64,000 bases of DNA from Streptomyces sp. STR69 (GTDB lineage Bacteria > Actinomycetota > Actinomycetes > Streptomycetales > Streptomycetaceae). The stretch is taken from assembly GCF_024519455.1 (NCBI RefSeq), contig NZ_JALJRY010000007.1, positions 242,880 through 306,879 on the forward strand, read 5' to 3'. Positions within the stretch are counted from its first letter, which is position 1; every line of letters starts with the position of its first letter. The notes beneath the pieces are model-generated. The model had not been told where the DNA came from. It made no database searches and saw nothing but the letters and a program-made list of their open reading frames with translations. The translations under genes and the position numbers were made by a program. Shown piece after piece: positions 32,806-40,950 of this stretch.

Positions 32806-35406
32806 ATGAGCACGGAAGCGCGGCGCGCCCCCGTACCGTCACACCCCACCTCGCCGCAGGCCCCTTCGGGGAGTTCGACGCAGCCCGTGAACGACACAAC
32901 AGGCGAGGACTTGGACGGACCGCATTCCGGCACCGGGGGATCTTCCGGAGCCGCTTCGAGGACAGTTTCGGGGCGTGGTCCGATTCCGTCGGCGTCGGGC
33001 ACGGAGGCTGCGCAGGGCGGACCGGAGACGTCGGGGTCGGATGCAGCGTCGGCCGGCAGCGGCACCCAGAGCGACGGGAACGGCAGGGCCACCTGGGGTG
33101 GCGACCGGCCCGGCACGGGATGGTGGGAGGGCGGCAACGCCAGGCGCGCGGCCAGGCGGAGCGCCGGGGCCGACGCGGGCGCGGGACTCCGGGCCAACGG
33201 TTCGGAGACGGACCGCGCTCCGGCTCCGGGCAACGTGTTCGACGCGGGTTCGGTTTCTCCGGGCAACCGCTTCGAGAGCGGCGGCTTCGAGAACTTCGAG
33301 AACGACAGCTCCGGGAACGACGGCTCGGAGGCCCGCAATGGATCTGGGGCCGGAGCCGGGTCCGGAGCTGGAGCCGGTTCAGGTTCCGCGGGCTCGTCGA
33401 CATCAGGCTCCTCCGACACCAGGCCGCGCTTCCCCGGTCTTCGCCCCTTCTCGCCCGCCGCCGCCGACGCGGTGAGCCCCCCGCCTCCACCGGCCTCGGC
33501 ACGCTTCCCGGACACCCCGCCGGCATCCGCGACCGACCCGCGCCGCACGAACCCCGAACGACCCGGCACGGTCCCGCCCCGGCCGCCTCATCGACCCACG
33601 GCGGCGACGGGGGCCGACGAACCACCCCGGGAAACCAGGCAGGAGACGACCACACCCCTCCGCCCGGCCCCGTCGACAGCCTCCGACACCCCGCCCGGCC
33701 CACCGCGCCCCTCTGCCCCACCACGCGCTGTGCCCGAGGCTCCGCGCGAGGCACCCGACCGACCGCGCCAGGACCCCACCCGCCCGGCGACGCCTCCCAG
33801 TCCTACTGTTCCGCCCCGTCCTGCGGGTGAGGCTCCGCGTCAGCCGTCCGATCGGTCGCGGCAGGAGCCGTCCCGCCCGGCGACGCCTCCCGGTTCCCCT
33901 GTTTCGCCGCCGCCCCGTCCGGTGACGTCTCCCGATCCCGCAGAACCGTCACGGCCCGCGACCGAGGCCGCATCGCCGACGGGCGACCGGCAACGCGAGA
34001 CCCCCGCACGGCCGGCAACACCCCCGTCGCGCCCGGTTGTTGCTCCCGAGGACCCGTCGGAGACCACCTCTCGGCCGGGGCCGTCCCCCGCCGCCCCGTG
34101 GCGGGGTGAATCGTTCACGGATCCCACGGGCGGTGCGCCCACGCGCGGTGTGTGGTCGCCTTCAGGTGCCGGTGCGCCGTATCCCTCCTCCGGTACCGGT
34201 ACCGGAACTGCCGGGTCCCGGCCTGCCGATGCCCCTCCCGCCGGCCCCGCGGCGTCCGGCCCGGGCCCGGGCTCCTCCGGGCCCACCGCCGAAGGCACCG
34301 GCACCAGCACCGCCCCCTGGTCATCTGCCGCTCCCAGTAGCTCAGTTCAGGCCGTTCCCGCACCCACTCCAGCCCCCGTCCCCAACGACACCGGTACCAG
34401 TGCCTGGTCGCCCGCCGCCCCCGGCACGCCCCTCCGTCCCGCGTCCGAAATGCCGCGGCCCGGGGTCAACTCCGGTCCCGATCCCGCCTTTTCCTGGAGC
34501 GCGCCGGTAACTCCCGTCGGCGGGCGGCCGGTTGTGTCGTTCGGGGAGCCCGAGGGGTACGACGAGCGGGTACGGCCGCGGCCGTTGGGGGCGCGGATAC
34601 GGTCCCGTACCGTCGCTGTCGCCGCCTGTGTCGTGCTCGGTCTCGGTCTCATCGGCGGTGCGGTGACCGGGAGTTGGCTCACCGGCGACGACGGGGACGA
34701 CGGCGGTGCGAGCACCTTCGCCGCCGCCGGACAGCTGTGGCACAGCGTGCCCGTCGACCAGCTGTTCCCGCCCACCGTGCAGGGCCAGGGCGCGGGCCCC
34801 GGCGGCGCCGACCGCACCTGGACCCGGATCGCCGTGGCCCCGGACACCGGCTGCGCGGGCGCCTTCGACCCGCTGCTGAGCAGGGTGCTCGCCCCGGTCG
34901 GCTGCCAACGGCTCCTGCGCGCCACCTACACCGACGCCACCCAGAGCTATGTCACGACGGTCGGCCTCCTCTTCACCAAGGCCGACATCGCCGCGATGAC
35001 CTCGCTGTCCAACCGGTTCAAGAACGAGAAGCTCGGCGACCGGACCGACCTCCTGCCCCGCCCGTACACCGCGAAGGGCACCGTCGCCGCCTCCTTCGGC
35101 GACAAACAGCGGGCCTCCTGGACCGTCTCCGTCCTCACCGACGCGCCCGTCGTCGTCTACGCCGTCTCCGGCTGGGCGGACGGCCGTACCGTCGACGCAC
35201 CCGAACCCGCCGACGAAGCCGTCACCTCCGGCTCCACCACGGCCCCCTCGCAGTCGGGTCTCGGCAACGAGGCGGAGGGGCTCGCCGACCGTGTGGAGCG
35301 GAGCCTGCGCAAGACCGTCGACTCACCCTCCGAGACCTCGGCTTCAGAGACGTCGAAAACGTCGAAGGCGGCGGCGACCTCGAAGGCTTCGGAGGGGAAC
35401 TCATGA
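32806..35406 (+). CDS. Large disordered Pro/Ser/Thr/Gly-rich membrane protein with extracytoplasmic C-terminal domain
   Basis: An 866-residue protein. Residues 1 to about 590 are low-complexity, rich in Pro, Ser, Gly, Thr and Arg, with many PARPATPPS-like repeats, and look disordered in the cytoplasm. One membrane helix follows (TVAVAACVVLGLGLIGGAVTG, about 605-625), then a compact external domain of about 200 residues (TWTRIAVAPDTGCAGAFDPLLSRVL and LLRATYTDATQSYVTTVGLLFTKADIAAM). The final 40 residues are again Ser/Lys-rich. The stop overlaps the mycosin-like protease start (ATGA), so the two are coupled and may form a membrane pair. No known function; start ATG 32806 (MSTEARRAPVPSH). Confidence 0.85.
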   Translation: MSTEARRAPVPSHPTSPQAPSGSSTQPVNDTTGEDLDGPHSGTGGSSGAASRTVSGRGPIPSASGTEAAQGGPETSGSDAASAGSGTQSDGNGRATWGGDRPGTGWWEGGNARRAARRSAGADAGAGLRANGSETDRAPAPGNVFDAGSVSPGNRFESGGFENFENDSSGNDGSEARNGSGAGAGSGAGAGSGSAGSSTSGSSDTRPRFPGLRPFSPAAADAVSPPPPPASARFPDTPPASATDPRRTNPERPGTVPPRPPHRPTAATGADEPPRETRQETTTPLRPAPSTASDTPPGPPRPSAPPRAVPEAPREAPDRPRQDPTRPATPPSPTVPPRPAGEAPRQPSDRSRQEPSRPATPPGSPVSPPPRPVTSPDPAEPSRPATEAASPTGDRQRETPARPATPPSRPVVAPEDPSETTSRPGPSPAAPWRGESFTDPTGGAPTRGVWSPSGAGAPYPSSGTGTGTAGSRPADAPPAGPAASGPGPGSSGPTAEGTGTSTAPWSSAAPSSSVQAVPAPTPAPVPNDTGTSAWSPAAPGTPLRPASEMPRPGVNSGPDPAFSWSAPVTPVGGRPVVSFGEPEGYDERVRPRPLGARIRSRTVAVAACVVLGLGLIGGAVTGSWLTGDDGDDGGASTFAAAGQLWHSVPVDQLFPPTVQGQGAGPGGADRTWTRIAVAPDTGCAGAFDPLLSRVLAPVGCQRLLRATYTDATQSYVTTVGLLFTKADIAAMTSLSNRFKNEKLGDRTDLLPRPYTAKGTVAASFGDKQRASWTVSVLTDAPVVVYAVSGWADGRTVDAPEPADEAVTSGSTTAPSQSGLGNEAEGLADRVERSLRKTVDSPSETSASETSKTSKAAATSKASEGNS

Positions 35407-36578
35407 GCGTCACGTCCCGCCGGGCCGGGCTGGTGAGCGCCCTCCTGGCCGCCTCCCTCGCCCTGGTCCCGTCCACCGTCGCGCACGCCGACGGCATACG
35501 TGCCCAGGAGTGGGCCCTGGACGCCATGAACACCCAGGAGATCTGGCAGACCACCAAGGGCAAGGGCATCACCGTCGCCGTCCTCGACACCGGAGTGGAG
35601 GCCGACCATCCCGACCTCACCGGCAATGTCCTCACCGGCAAGGACATGGTCGGCTTCGGGGCGAAGCCGGGGGACCGGGCCTGGGCGCGGCACGGCACCG
35701 CCATGGCCGGCATCATCGCCGGGCACGGACATGGTCCCGGGGATGAAGACGGCGTCATGGGTGTCGCCCCGGAGGCGAAGATCCTGCCCGTCCGCGTGAT
35801 CCTCGAAGACGGCGACTCCGCCCGCAGCAAGGCCCGCACCACCCGGGGCAACGCCCTTGCGGACGGCATCCGTTGGGCCGCCGACCACGGCGCCGACGTC
35901 ATCAACCTCTCCCTCGGCGACGACTCCGCCTCCGCGCACCCCGAGCCCGCCGAGGACGAGGCAGTGCAGTACGCCCTGAAGAAGGGCGTCGCCGTCGTCG
36001 CCTCCGCCGGCAACGGCGGCGAGAAGGGCGACCACGTCTCCTACCCGGCCGCCTACCCGGGGGTGATCGCCGCGACCGCCGTGGACCGCTACGGCACCCG
36101 CGCCTCCTTCTCCACCCGCCGCTGGTACGCCACGGTCAGCGCGCCCGGTGTGAACGTCGTCATCGCCGACCCCGACCACAAGTACTACGAGGGCTGGGGC
36201 ACCAGCGCCGCGTCCGCCTTCGTGTCGGGCGCGGTGGCGCTCCTCAAGGCGGCCCACCCGGGGCTGACCCCGGCCCAGATCAAGAAGCTCCTCGAAGACA
36301 CCGCCCGCAACCCCCCGGCCGGCGGCCGTGACGACTCCCGGGGCTTCGGCTTCATCGACCCCGCCGCCGCGATCAAGGCCGCCGCCGCCCTCAAGCCGAC
36401 GAGCCTGCACGCCGCCGCCTACGGCAACAAGTACTTCGGCGCGGGACCCGACCCCGTCAAGACCGACAGCCGTACGTCCGACTGGGCGGGCCCCCTCGCG
36501 GGCGGCGCCGGCGGGGTCCTGCTCGTGGCGGCGGTCGTCCTGTGGCGCGGCCGACGCAGACGACCCGCGGGCTTCTAG
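35403..36578 (+). CDS. Mycosin-like subtilase (type VII secretion-associated S8 protease)
   Basis: A 391-residue secreted, membrane-anchored serine protease. A signal peptide covers about 1-29 (LVSALLAASLALVPSTVAHA). The catalytic triad is Asp62 (VAVLDTGVE), His97 (RHGTAMAGIIAG) and Ser268 (GTSAASAFVSG); the oxyanion Asn is 204 in SAGNGG. The serine motif departs from the common GTSMAAP. A C-terminal membrane helix (GGAGGVLLVAAVVLW, 365-380) precedes RGRRRR. This is the mycosin (MycP) layout, but no ESX core genes are in the window. It is coupled to the 866-residue membrane protein, a possible substrate or partner. Confidence 0.92.
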   Translation: MSVTSRRAGLVSALLAASLALVPSTVAHADGIRAQEWALDAMNTQEIWQTTKGKGITVAVLDTGVEADHPDLTGNVLTGKDMVGFGAKPGDRAWARHGTAMAGIIAGHGHGPGDEDGVMGVAPEAKILPVRVILEDGDSARSKARTTRGNALADGIRWAADHGADVINLSLGDDSASAHPEPAEDEAVQYALKKGVAVVASAGNGGEKGDHVSYPAAYPGVIAATAVDRYGTRASFSTRRWYATVSAPGVNVVIADPDHKYYEGWGTSAASAFVSGAVALLKAAHPGLTPAQIKKLLEDTARNPPAGGRDDSRGFGFIDPAAAIKAAAALKPTSLHAAAYGNKYFGAGPDPVKTDSRTSDWAGPLAGGAGGVLLVAAVVLWRGRRRRPAGF

Positions 36579-36647
36579 GGACCCGCGCAAGCAATCTTCT
36601 CCCGCAAGCAATCTTCCGGCGACCAGGAACAGCCGTACGGCAGTCAG

Positions 36648-37646
36648 TCAGTCGGTGGCGGACGCGGAGGCCGACGTGGAGGAGTCGGACCCCGCGAACG
36701 CCGCGACCCCCGCCTTCGCCGCCGCCTCGATCAGCGTGATGCCCTTGTTCTGCGTCGTGCTGCCCTTCGACAGCACCGCGATCAGGTACTCGTGCCCGTC
36801 CGGGGCCGTCACCCGCCCGATGCTGTTGACGTCCCACAGCCCGGTCGCGCTCCGCGCCAGCCAGCCGTTCTTCAGCCGCCACTGGGAGCCGTCGGCCGCC
36901 GCCGACACCCCCCACTGCTGATCGGCCTCTATCTTCCCCATGAGCCCCTGGAGGTACGACTTCGAGGCCGAGCTCAGCTTGGAGTCGTCCCCGAACACCT
37001 GCTGGAGCAGGGTGAGTTGATCCGCCGCCGTGGTCTGCGTGAGCCCCCAGAGCGGGCCGTCGCCACCCTTGGTGCCGGTCAGCCCGAACGTCTTGTTGGC
37101 CGTGTCGAGCCCGTCCGCCGTGCCGATCATGTTCCACAGCGCCGTCGCGGAGTTGTTGTCGCTGTTCTCGATCATCGTGGTGGCGTACGCCTTCTGCGTC
37201 GCGGTCAGCTGCCGCCCCGCGTCCTGCGCCTGCAGCAGCAGTGTCGCCAGGATGTCGACCTTGACGATGCTCGCCGTGTCGTAGGCCGCGCTGCCGTACG
37301 TCGCGCTCTCGCCGGAGTCCACGTCGAGCACGGCGACCGACACCTTCTGGTCGCCGGCCGGGGTCACCGACTTCATGGCCTTGGCCAGCAGCGCGTCGTA
37401 GTCCACCGCCGGCTGTGTCACCGGTTCCACCGTCGCCTCCCCGCTGCCCGATGCGGACGCCGATGCCGAGGCGGACGGCGCCGCAGCCGACGATACGGGG
37501 CCGGAGTGCGCCTGTGCCTTCACGTACACGGTTCCGGCCGCCGTACCGCCCACGACCGCCACGGTGGCGAGGGCGGTGTAGAGGAGCGGACGGCGCCGGG
37601 AGGGACGCGCGCGGTGGTTTCGGCGGGCGGCTCTGGAAGACTCCAT
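36648..37646 (-). CDS. Secreted serine hydrolase of the class A beta-lactamase/PBP fold
   Basis: A 332-residue protein with a basic N-terminus and a membrane or signal segment at about 21-43, then an Ala/Ser-rich linker. The SxxK motif is Ser126-IVK129 (DTASIVKVD), the SDN motif is Ser162-Asp-Asn (ENSDNNSA), and a KNG (WRLKNGWL) replaces the KTG of penicillin-binding enzymes. The fold is that of class A beta-lactamases, but the KTG change makes a different peptidase or esterase role likely. Convergent with the mycosin gene. Confidence 0.85.
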   Translation of the reverse strand: MESSRAARRNHRARPSRRRPLLYTALATVAVVGGTAAGTVYVKAQAHSGPVSSAAAPSASASASASGSGEATVEPVTQPAVDYDALLAKAMKSVTPAGDQKVSVAVLDVDSGESATYGSAAYDTASIVKVDILATLLLQAQDAGRQLTATQKAYATTMIENSDNNSATALWNMIGTADGLDTANKTFGLTGTKGGDGPLWGLTQTTAADQLTLLQQVFGDDSKLSSASKSYLQGLMGKIEADQQWGVSAAADGSQWRLKNGWLARSATGLWDVNSIGRVTAPDGHEYLIAVLSKGSTTQNKGITLIEAAAKAGVAAFAGSDSSTSASASATD

Positions 37647-37796
37647 GCCCGCGATCGTGGAGGCGGCGACTGTGCGAACCGTGAGGCGAAAGTTAGATGT
37701 CTGTCAACGCTGTCTGAGAAACGTGTGAAAGCTGTGTCCCCCGCGTTTCAGGACCCGCACAAGCCCTGCAGCATCCCCCCGATAGGGTCGGTCACC

Positions 37797-38531
37797 GTGG
37801 CGAACAAGAACATTCCCGACTCCGGCTACTCCGACGACGACGGCTCGGCCGATCCCGCACTGAGCGCGGCGCTCGCCGCCTGGGCCGAGGACCGCACCGC
37901 CGTGGATCCCGTCCTGGCGGCCCTCAAGGGCGCCCGGCTGCTCGTGCCCGTGGTGGCCGTGCTCGGTGAGGTCGAGGTGGACGAGAAGGGGCTGCGCCGC
38001 GAGAAGACCAGTGACATGGCCGTCCCCACCCTGAAGGCCGGCGGTCGCACCGCGCTGCCCGCCTTCACGTCCAGCGACTCGCTGGCCCGTTGGGACCCGG
38101 CGGCGCGACCCGTGGCCGTACCGCTGCACCAGGCCCTGCAGGCCGCCGCGCACGAGAAGGCGGACACGATCGTGCTGGACCTGGCCGGGCCGGTGTCCTT
38201 CGAGCTGTCGGGGCCCGCGCTGCTGGCCCTCGCCGAGGGGCGTACCAGCGTGGACCCGCTCGCCGATCCGGCGGTCGCGGAGGCGGTCCGCGCCGCGCTC
38301 ACCGATGTGCGCGCGGTGCTGCGTGCCTACCTCGGTCCGGGCCGGGGTGACGGCACCCTCGCCCTCGTCTTCGAGCCCGCCGTGCCGCACGCCGGCGGCA
38401 TTCACGCGGTCGCGCGCCGGCTCGCGGCCGAGGAGACGCTGCGGGCCCGCCTGGTGCGCGGCCTCGACCTGGCAGTCCTGCCGGCCGGGACGACGCCTCC
38501 GGGCGAGCCCTTTTACGTACGTGTGGGGTGA
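37797..38531 (+). CDS. SseB-domain protein
   Basis: A 244-residue protein with an SseB-like domain (ARLLVPVVAVLGEVEVDEKGLRREKTSDMAVPTLKAGGRTALPAFTSSDSLARWDP, residues about 45-105). The function of actinobacterial members is unknown. GTG 37797 gives ANKNIPDSGYSDDDGS. The 3' end lies four bases from the stop of the convergent DUF1844 gene. Confidence 0.85.
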   Translation: MANKNIPDSGYSDDDGSADPALSAALAAWAEDRTAVDPVLAALKGARLLVPVVAVLGEVEVDEKGLRREKTSDMAVPTLKAGGRTALPAFTSSDSLARWDPAARPVAVPLHQALQAAAHEKADTIVLDLAGPVSFELSGPALLALAEGRTSVDPLADPAVAEAVRAALTDVRAVLRAYLGPGRGDGTLALVFEPAVPHAGGIHAVARRLAAEETLRARLVRGLDLAVLPAGTTPPGEPFYVRVG

Positions 38532-38535
38532 GCCG

Positions 38536-38907
38536 CTAGCCGTAGACCGGGCCCGTGTACTTCTCGCCCGGGCCCTGGCCCGGCTCGTCGCGGACGAGGG
38601 ACGCCTCGCGGAACGCCAGCTGGAGCGACTTCAGACCGTCGCGCAGCGGGGCCGCGTGGAAGGAGCTGATCTCGGTCGTGCTCGCGTCGAGGAGCCCGGC
38701 GAGGGCGGTGACCAGCTTGCGGGCCTCGTCCAGGTCCTTGTACTTGTCGCCCTCGTCGGTCAGACCGAGCTTCACGGCGGCGGCGCTCATCAGATTGACG
38801 GCGACCGTCACGATCACCTCGACAGCCGGGACCTCCGCGATGTCGCGGGTCAGGGCGTCGAAGTCGGGGGAGTCGGGATTCGCGGACTCGGGGGGCGTGT
38901 CACTCAT
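38536..38907 (-). CDS. DUF1844 protein
   Basis: A 123-residue small conserved protein. The DUF1844 core is visible (VEVIVTVAVNLMSAAAVKLGLTDEG, then DLDEARKLVTALAGLLDASTTEISSFHAAPLRDGLKSLQLAFREAS), predicted helical. It is commonly encoded beside infC in actinobacteria. ATG 38907 gives MSDTPPESANP. Divergent from the infC leader. Confidence 0.88.
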   Translation of the reverse strand: MSDTPPESANPDSPDFDALTRDIAEVPAVEVIVTVAVNLMSAAAVKLGLTDEGDKYKDLDEARKLVTALAGLLDASTTEISSFHAAPLRDGLKSLQLAFREASLVRDEPGQGPGEKYTGPVYG

Positions 38908-38938
38908 GCCCCACACGATAGGGCCCGGTGTACGGCGG

Positions 38939-39272
38939 TTCGCACCACCCCCGGGTAGCTGCTAACCTTGTGTGATGACCGGCCAGGCACTCGCGTGCCC
39001 GGCCAACAAGTGGAGGCTCCGATCTCCCACCTGACTGTCCTCACGGACGGCGGGTCACCCCCGGTCAGGCGGTTGCCATCGTTCCGTACGGACGATGGAG
39101 TCGCCCGAAAGCGCGCCCCGCGATCATCGCGGCGGTGCTCCGGCAGTGTTTTGGAGCCCCGTCTTGTGATCGTCCGGGGCATTTTTCATGTTCCGGCGCG
39201 GTTGGGTCTGTCTAACAGAGACAAACGCGGCCGTCCGCCAGATGGCCGTGTGGTGCTAACCGAGGAGGATCC
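38939..39272 (+). promoter_or_regulatory. Structured 5' leader of infC with putative attenuator
   Basis: A candidate promoter has TTCGCA (38939-38944) and TAACCT (38963-38968), 18 bases apart. The leader then folds into hairpins at 38981-39004 (GGCC-A-GGCAC, TCGC loop, GTGCC-C-GGCC), 39076-39098 (CCATCGT / ACGATGG with an inner CCGTACGG) and 39156-39180 (GCCCCG / CGGGGC) followed directly by ATTTTT, which looks like an intrinsic terminator 90 bases before infC. A 19-codon reading frame at 38975-39034 overlaps the first hairpin. Translation-factor leaders are often attenuated; the mechanism here is inferred. Confidence 0.65.
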
Positions 39273-39983
39273 ATCAGCACCGAGCCCCGTATCAACGACC
39301 GGATTCGCGTTCCCGAGGTTCGACTTGTCGGCCCGAGCGGCGAACAGGTCGGGATTGTTCCGCTTGCCAAGGCCCTGGAGCTGGCGCAGGAGTACGACCT
39401 CGACCTGGTCGAGGTGGCGGCGAACGCACGTCCGCCGGTCTGCAAGCTCATGGACTACGGGAAGTTCAAGTACGAGTCGGCCATGAAGGCCCGTGAGGCG
39501 CGCAAGAACCAGGCGCACACGGTCATCAAGGAAATGAAGCTCCGGCCGAAGATCGACCCGCACGACTACGACACCAAAAAGGGTCACGTCGTCCGGTTCC
39601 TCAAGCAGGGCGACAAGGTCAAGATCACGATCATGTTCCGTGGTCGCGAGCAGTCCCGGCCCGAGTTGGGCTACCGACTGCTGCAGCGGCTCGCCACGGA
39701 CGTCGAGGACCTCGGGTTCATCGAGTCGAACCCGAAGCAGGACGGCCGAAACATGATCATGGTGCTTGGCCCGCACAAGAAGAAGACCGAGGCGATGGCC
39801 GAGGCCCGTGAGGCCCAGGCGGCCCGCAAGGCTGAGGCGAAGGCCAACCCGGGCAAGTCGCAGAACGCCGCGGAGTCCGACTTCGAAGGCGAAGACATCG
39901 AAGGCGAAGTCATCGGGGACGAGGACATCGCCGCCGAGGTCGAGACCGTCGAGGCCCCGGCCGAGGCTCGCGCCGACGCCTGA
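39273..39983 (+). CDS. infC: Translation initiation factor IF-3, ATC start codon
   Basis: A 236-residue IF-3. It carries the N-terminal INDRIRVPEVRLVGPSGEQVGIVPLAKAL and the C-domain KMK/HDYDTKKGHVVRFLKQGDKVKITIMFRGRE region. Its C-terminal extension of about 40 residues is acidic (EGEDIEGEVIGDEDIAAEVETVEAP), as in actinobacteria. The conserved N-terminus precedes the first in-frame ATG (39414) by 47 codons. The only position with a good ribosome site is ATC at 39273, four bases after GAGGAGG, so translation appears to begin at AUC. Rare infC start codons are known (AUU in E. coli) and serve IF-3 autoregulation. Confidence 0.95.
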   Translation: MSTEPRINDRIRVPEVRLVGPSGEQVGIVPLAKALELAQEYDLDLVEVAANARPPVCKLMDYGKFKYESAMKAREARKNQAHTVIKEMKLRPKIDPHDYDTKKGHVVRFLKQGDKVKITIMFRGREQSRPELGYRLLQRLATDVEDLGFIESNPKQDGRNMIMVLGPHKKKTEAMAEAREAQAARKAEAKANPGKSQNAAESDFEGEDIEGEVIGDEDIAAEVETVEAPAEARADA

Positions 39984-40025
39984 TCCCCGGACGCCAGTCC
40001 AGGGACGTAACCGAAACAAGAGCGA

Positions 40026-40066
40026 CGCTCCACCTGTGCCCGGTTTCACGACCGGGCACCGGAGCG
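40026..40066 (+). promoter_or_regulatory. Long hairpin upstream of rpmI
   Basis: Stem CGCTCC / GGAGCG outside and GTGCCCGGT / ACCGGGCAC inside, with loop TTCACG. It ends nine bases before the rpmI ribosome site GAGGAG. A translational control or RNA-processing role is plausible since L20 binds leader structures of this operon in other bacteria. Confidence 0.55.
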
Positions 40067-40091
40067 CCACCGACGAGGAGATAACGGCGCT

Positions 40092-40286
40092 ATGCCGAAG
40101 AACAAGTCGCACAGCGGTGCCAGTAAGCGCTTCAAGATCACCGGCTCCGGCAAGGTGCTCCGCGAGCGTGCCGGCAAGCGCCACCTGCTTGAGCACAAGT
40201 CGTCCCGCGTGACGCGGCGCCTCACCGGCACTGCCGAGATGGCCCCGGGCGACGCCAAGAAGATCAAGAAGCTTCTCGGCAAGTGA
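40092..40286 (+). CDS. rpmI: 50S ribosomal protein L35
   Basis: A 64-residue protein, the complete L35 family length (MPKNKSHSGASKRFKITGSGKV and the C-terminal KKIKKLLGK). It lies between infC and rplT in the conserved order, preceded and followed by strong hairpins. Confidence 0.98.
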   Translation: MPKNKSHSGASKRFKITGSGKVLRERAGKRHLLEHKSSRVTRRLTGTAEMAPGDAKKIKKLLGK

Positions 40287-40319
40287 CGTACGCGGCGCTC
40301 CCGTCGAGCGCCGTACGTC
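40285..40319 (+). promoter_or_regulatory. Hairpin between rpmI and rplT
   Basis: Stem GACGTAC / GTACGTC and, after a two-base bulge, GGCGCTC / GAGCGCC with loop CCGTC. It begins at the rpmI stop and has no T tract, so it may be an RNA-processing or stability element rather than a terminator. Confidence 0.5.
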
Positions 40320-40388
40320 TGGACCGGGACCCCATCGATTCCGGGCCGTGTGAGTCCAACCACGGCCCCGCTACAAGGAGTTAAACAA

Positions 40389-40772
40389 GTGGCACGCGTC
40401 AAGCGGGCAGTCAACGCCCACAAGAAGCGCCGGGCGATCCTCGAAGCCGCCTCCGGCTACCGCGGTCAGCGTTCGCGTCTGTACCGCAAGGCCAAGGAGC
40501 AGGTCACCCACTCGCTGGTCTACAACTACAACGACCGCAAGAAGCGCAAGGGCGACTTCCGCCGGCTGTGGATCCAGCGCATCAACGCCGCTGCCCGCGC
40601 CAACGGCATCACCTACAACCGCTTCATCCAGGGTCTGAACGCGGCCAACATCGAGGTCGACCGCAAGATCCTCGCGGAGCTGGCTGTCAACGACGCCGGT
40701 GCGTTCGCCGCGCTGGTCGAGGTTGCGCAGAAGGCGCTGCCGAGCGACGTCAACGCGCCGAAGGCCGCGTGA
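40389..40772 (+). CDS. rplT: 50S ribosomal protein L20
   Basis: A 127-residue protein with the full L20 pattern (ARVKRAVNAHKKRRAILEAASGYRGQRSRLYRKAKEQV, then RKKRKGDFRRLWIQRINAAAR). GTG 40389 follows AAGGAG by eight bases. L20 assembles early in the 50S subunit and is an autoregulator of this operon in several bacteria. Confidence 0.98.
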   Translation: MARVKRAVNAHKKRRAILEAASGYRGQRSRLYRKAKEQVTHSLVYNYNDRKKRKGDFRRLWIQRINAAARANGITYNRFIQGLNAANIEVDRKILAELAVNDAGAFAALVEVAQKALPSDVNAPKAA

Positions 40773-40804
40773 CGCTGCGCTGGCGTTGAGCCGACGTGAT
40801 TGAA

Positions 40805-40835
40805 GGGCCCGCAGGTTGAATCCTGCGGGTCCTTT
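40805..40835 (+). terminator. Terminator of the infC-rpmI-rplT operon
   Basis: Eleven-base stem GGGCCCGCAGG / CCTGCGGGTCC with one G-T pair and a six-base loop, followed by TTTG, 32 bases after the rplT stop. Confidence 0.85.
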
Positions 40836-40864
40836 GTTGCTGGCCCGGCCTCGGTAGTTGTTCG

Positions 40865-40920
40865 GGTGCCGACCGGTTGTGGCTGGTCGCGCAGTTCCCC
40901 GCGCCCCCTGGGGGTTGCGG
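40865..40920 (-). repeat. Dispersed intergenic repeat, copy 2
   Basis: On the minus strand it reads GGGGGCGCGGGGAACTGCGC and then GACCAGCCACAACCGG, the core found at 48011-48070 and 50225-50290. It lies between the rplT terminator and trmH. Confidence 0.8.
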
Positions 40921-40950
40921 TTGTCCGGAGATTTGAAGGTGAAGCAGAAC

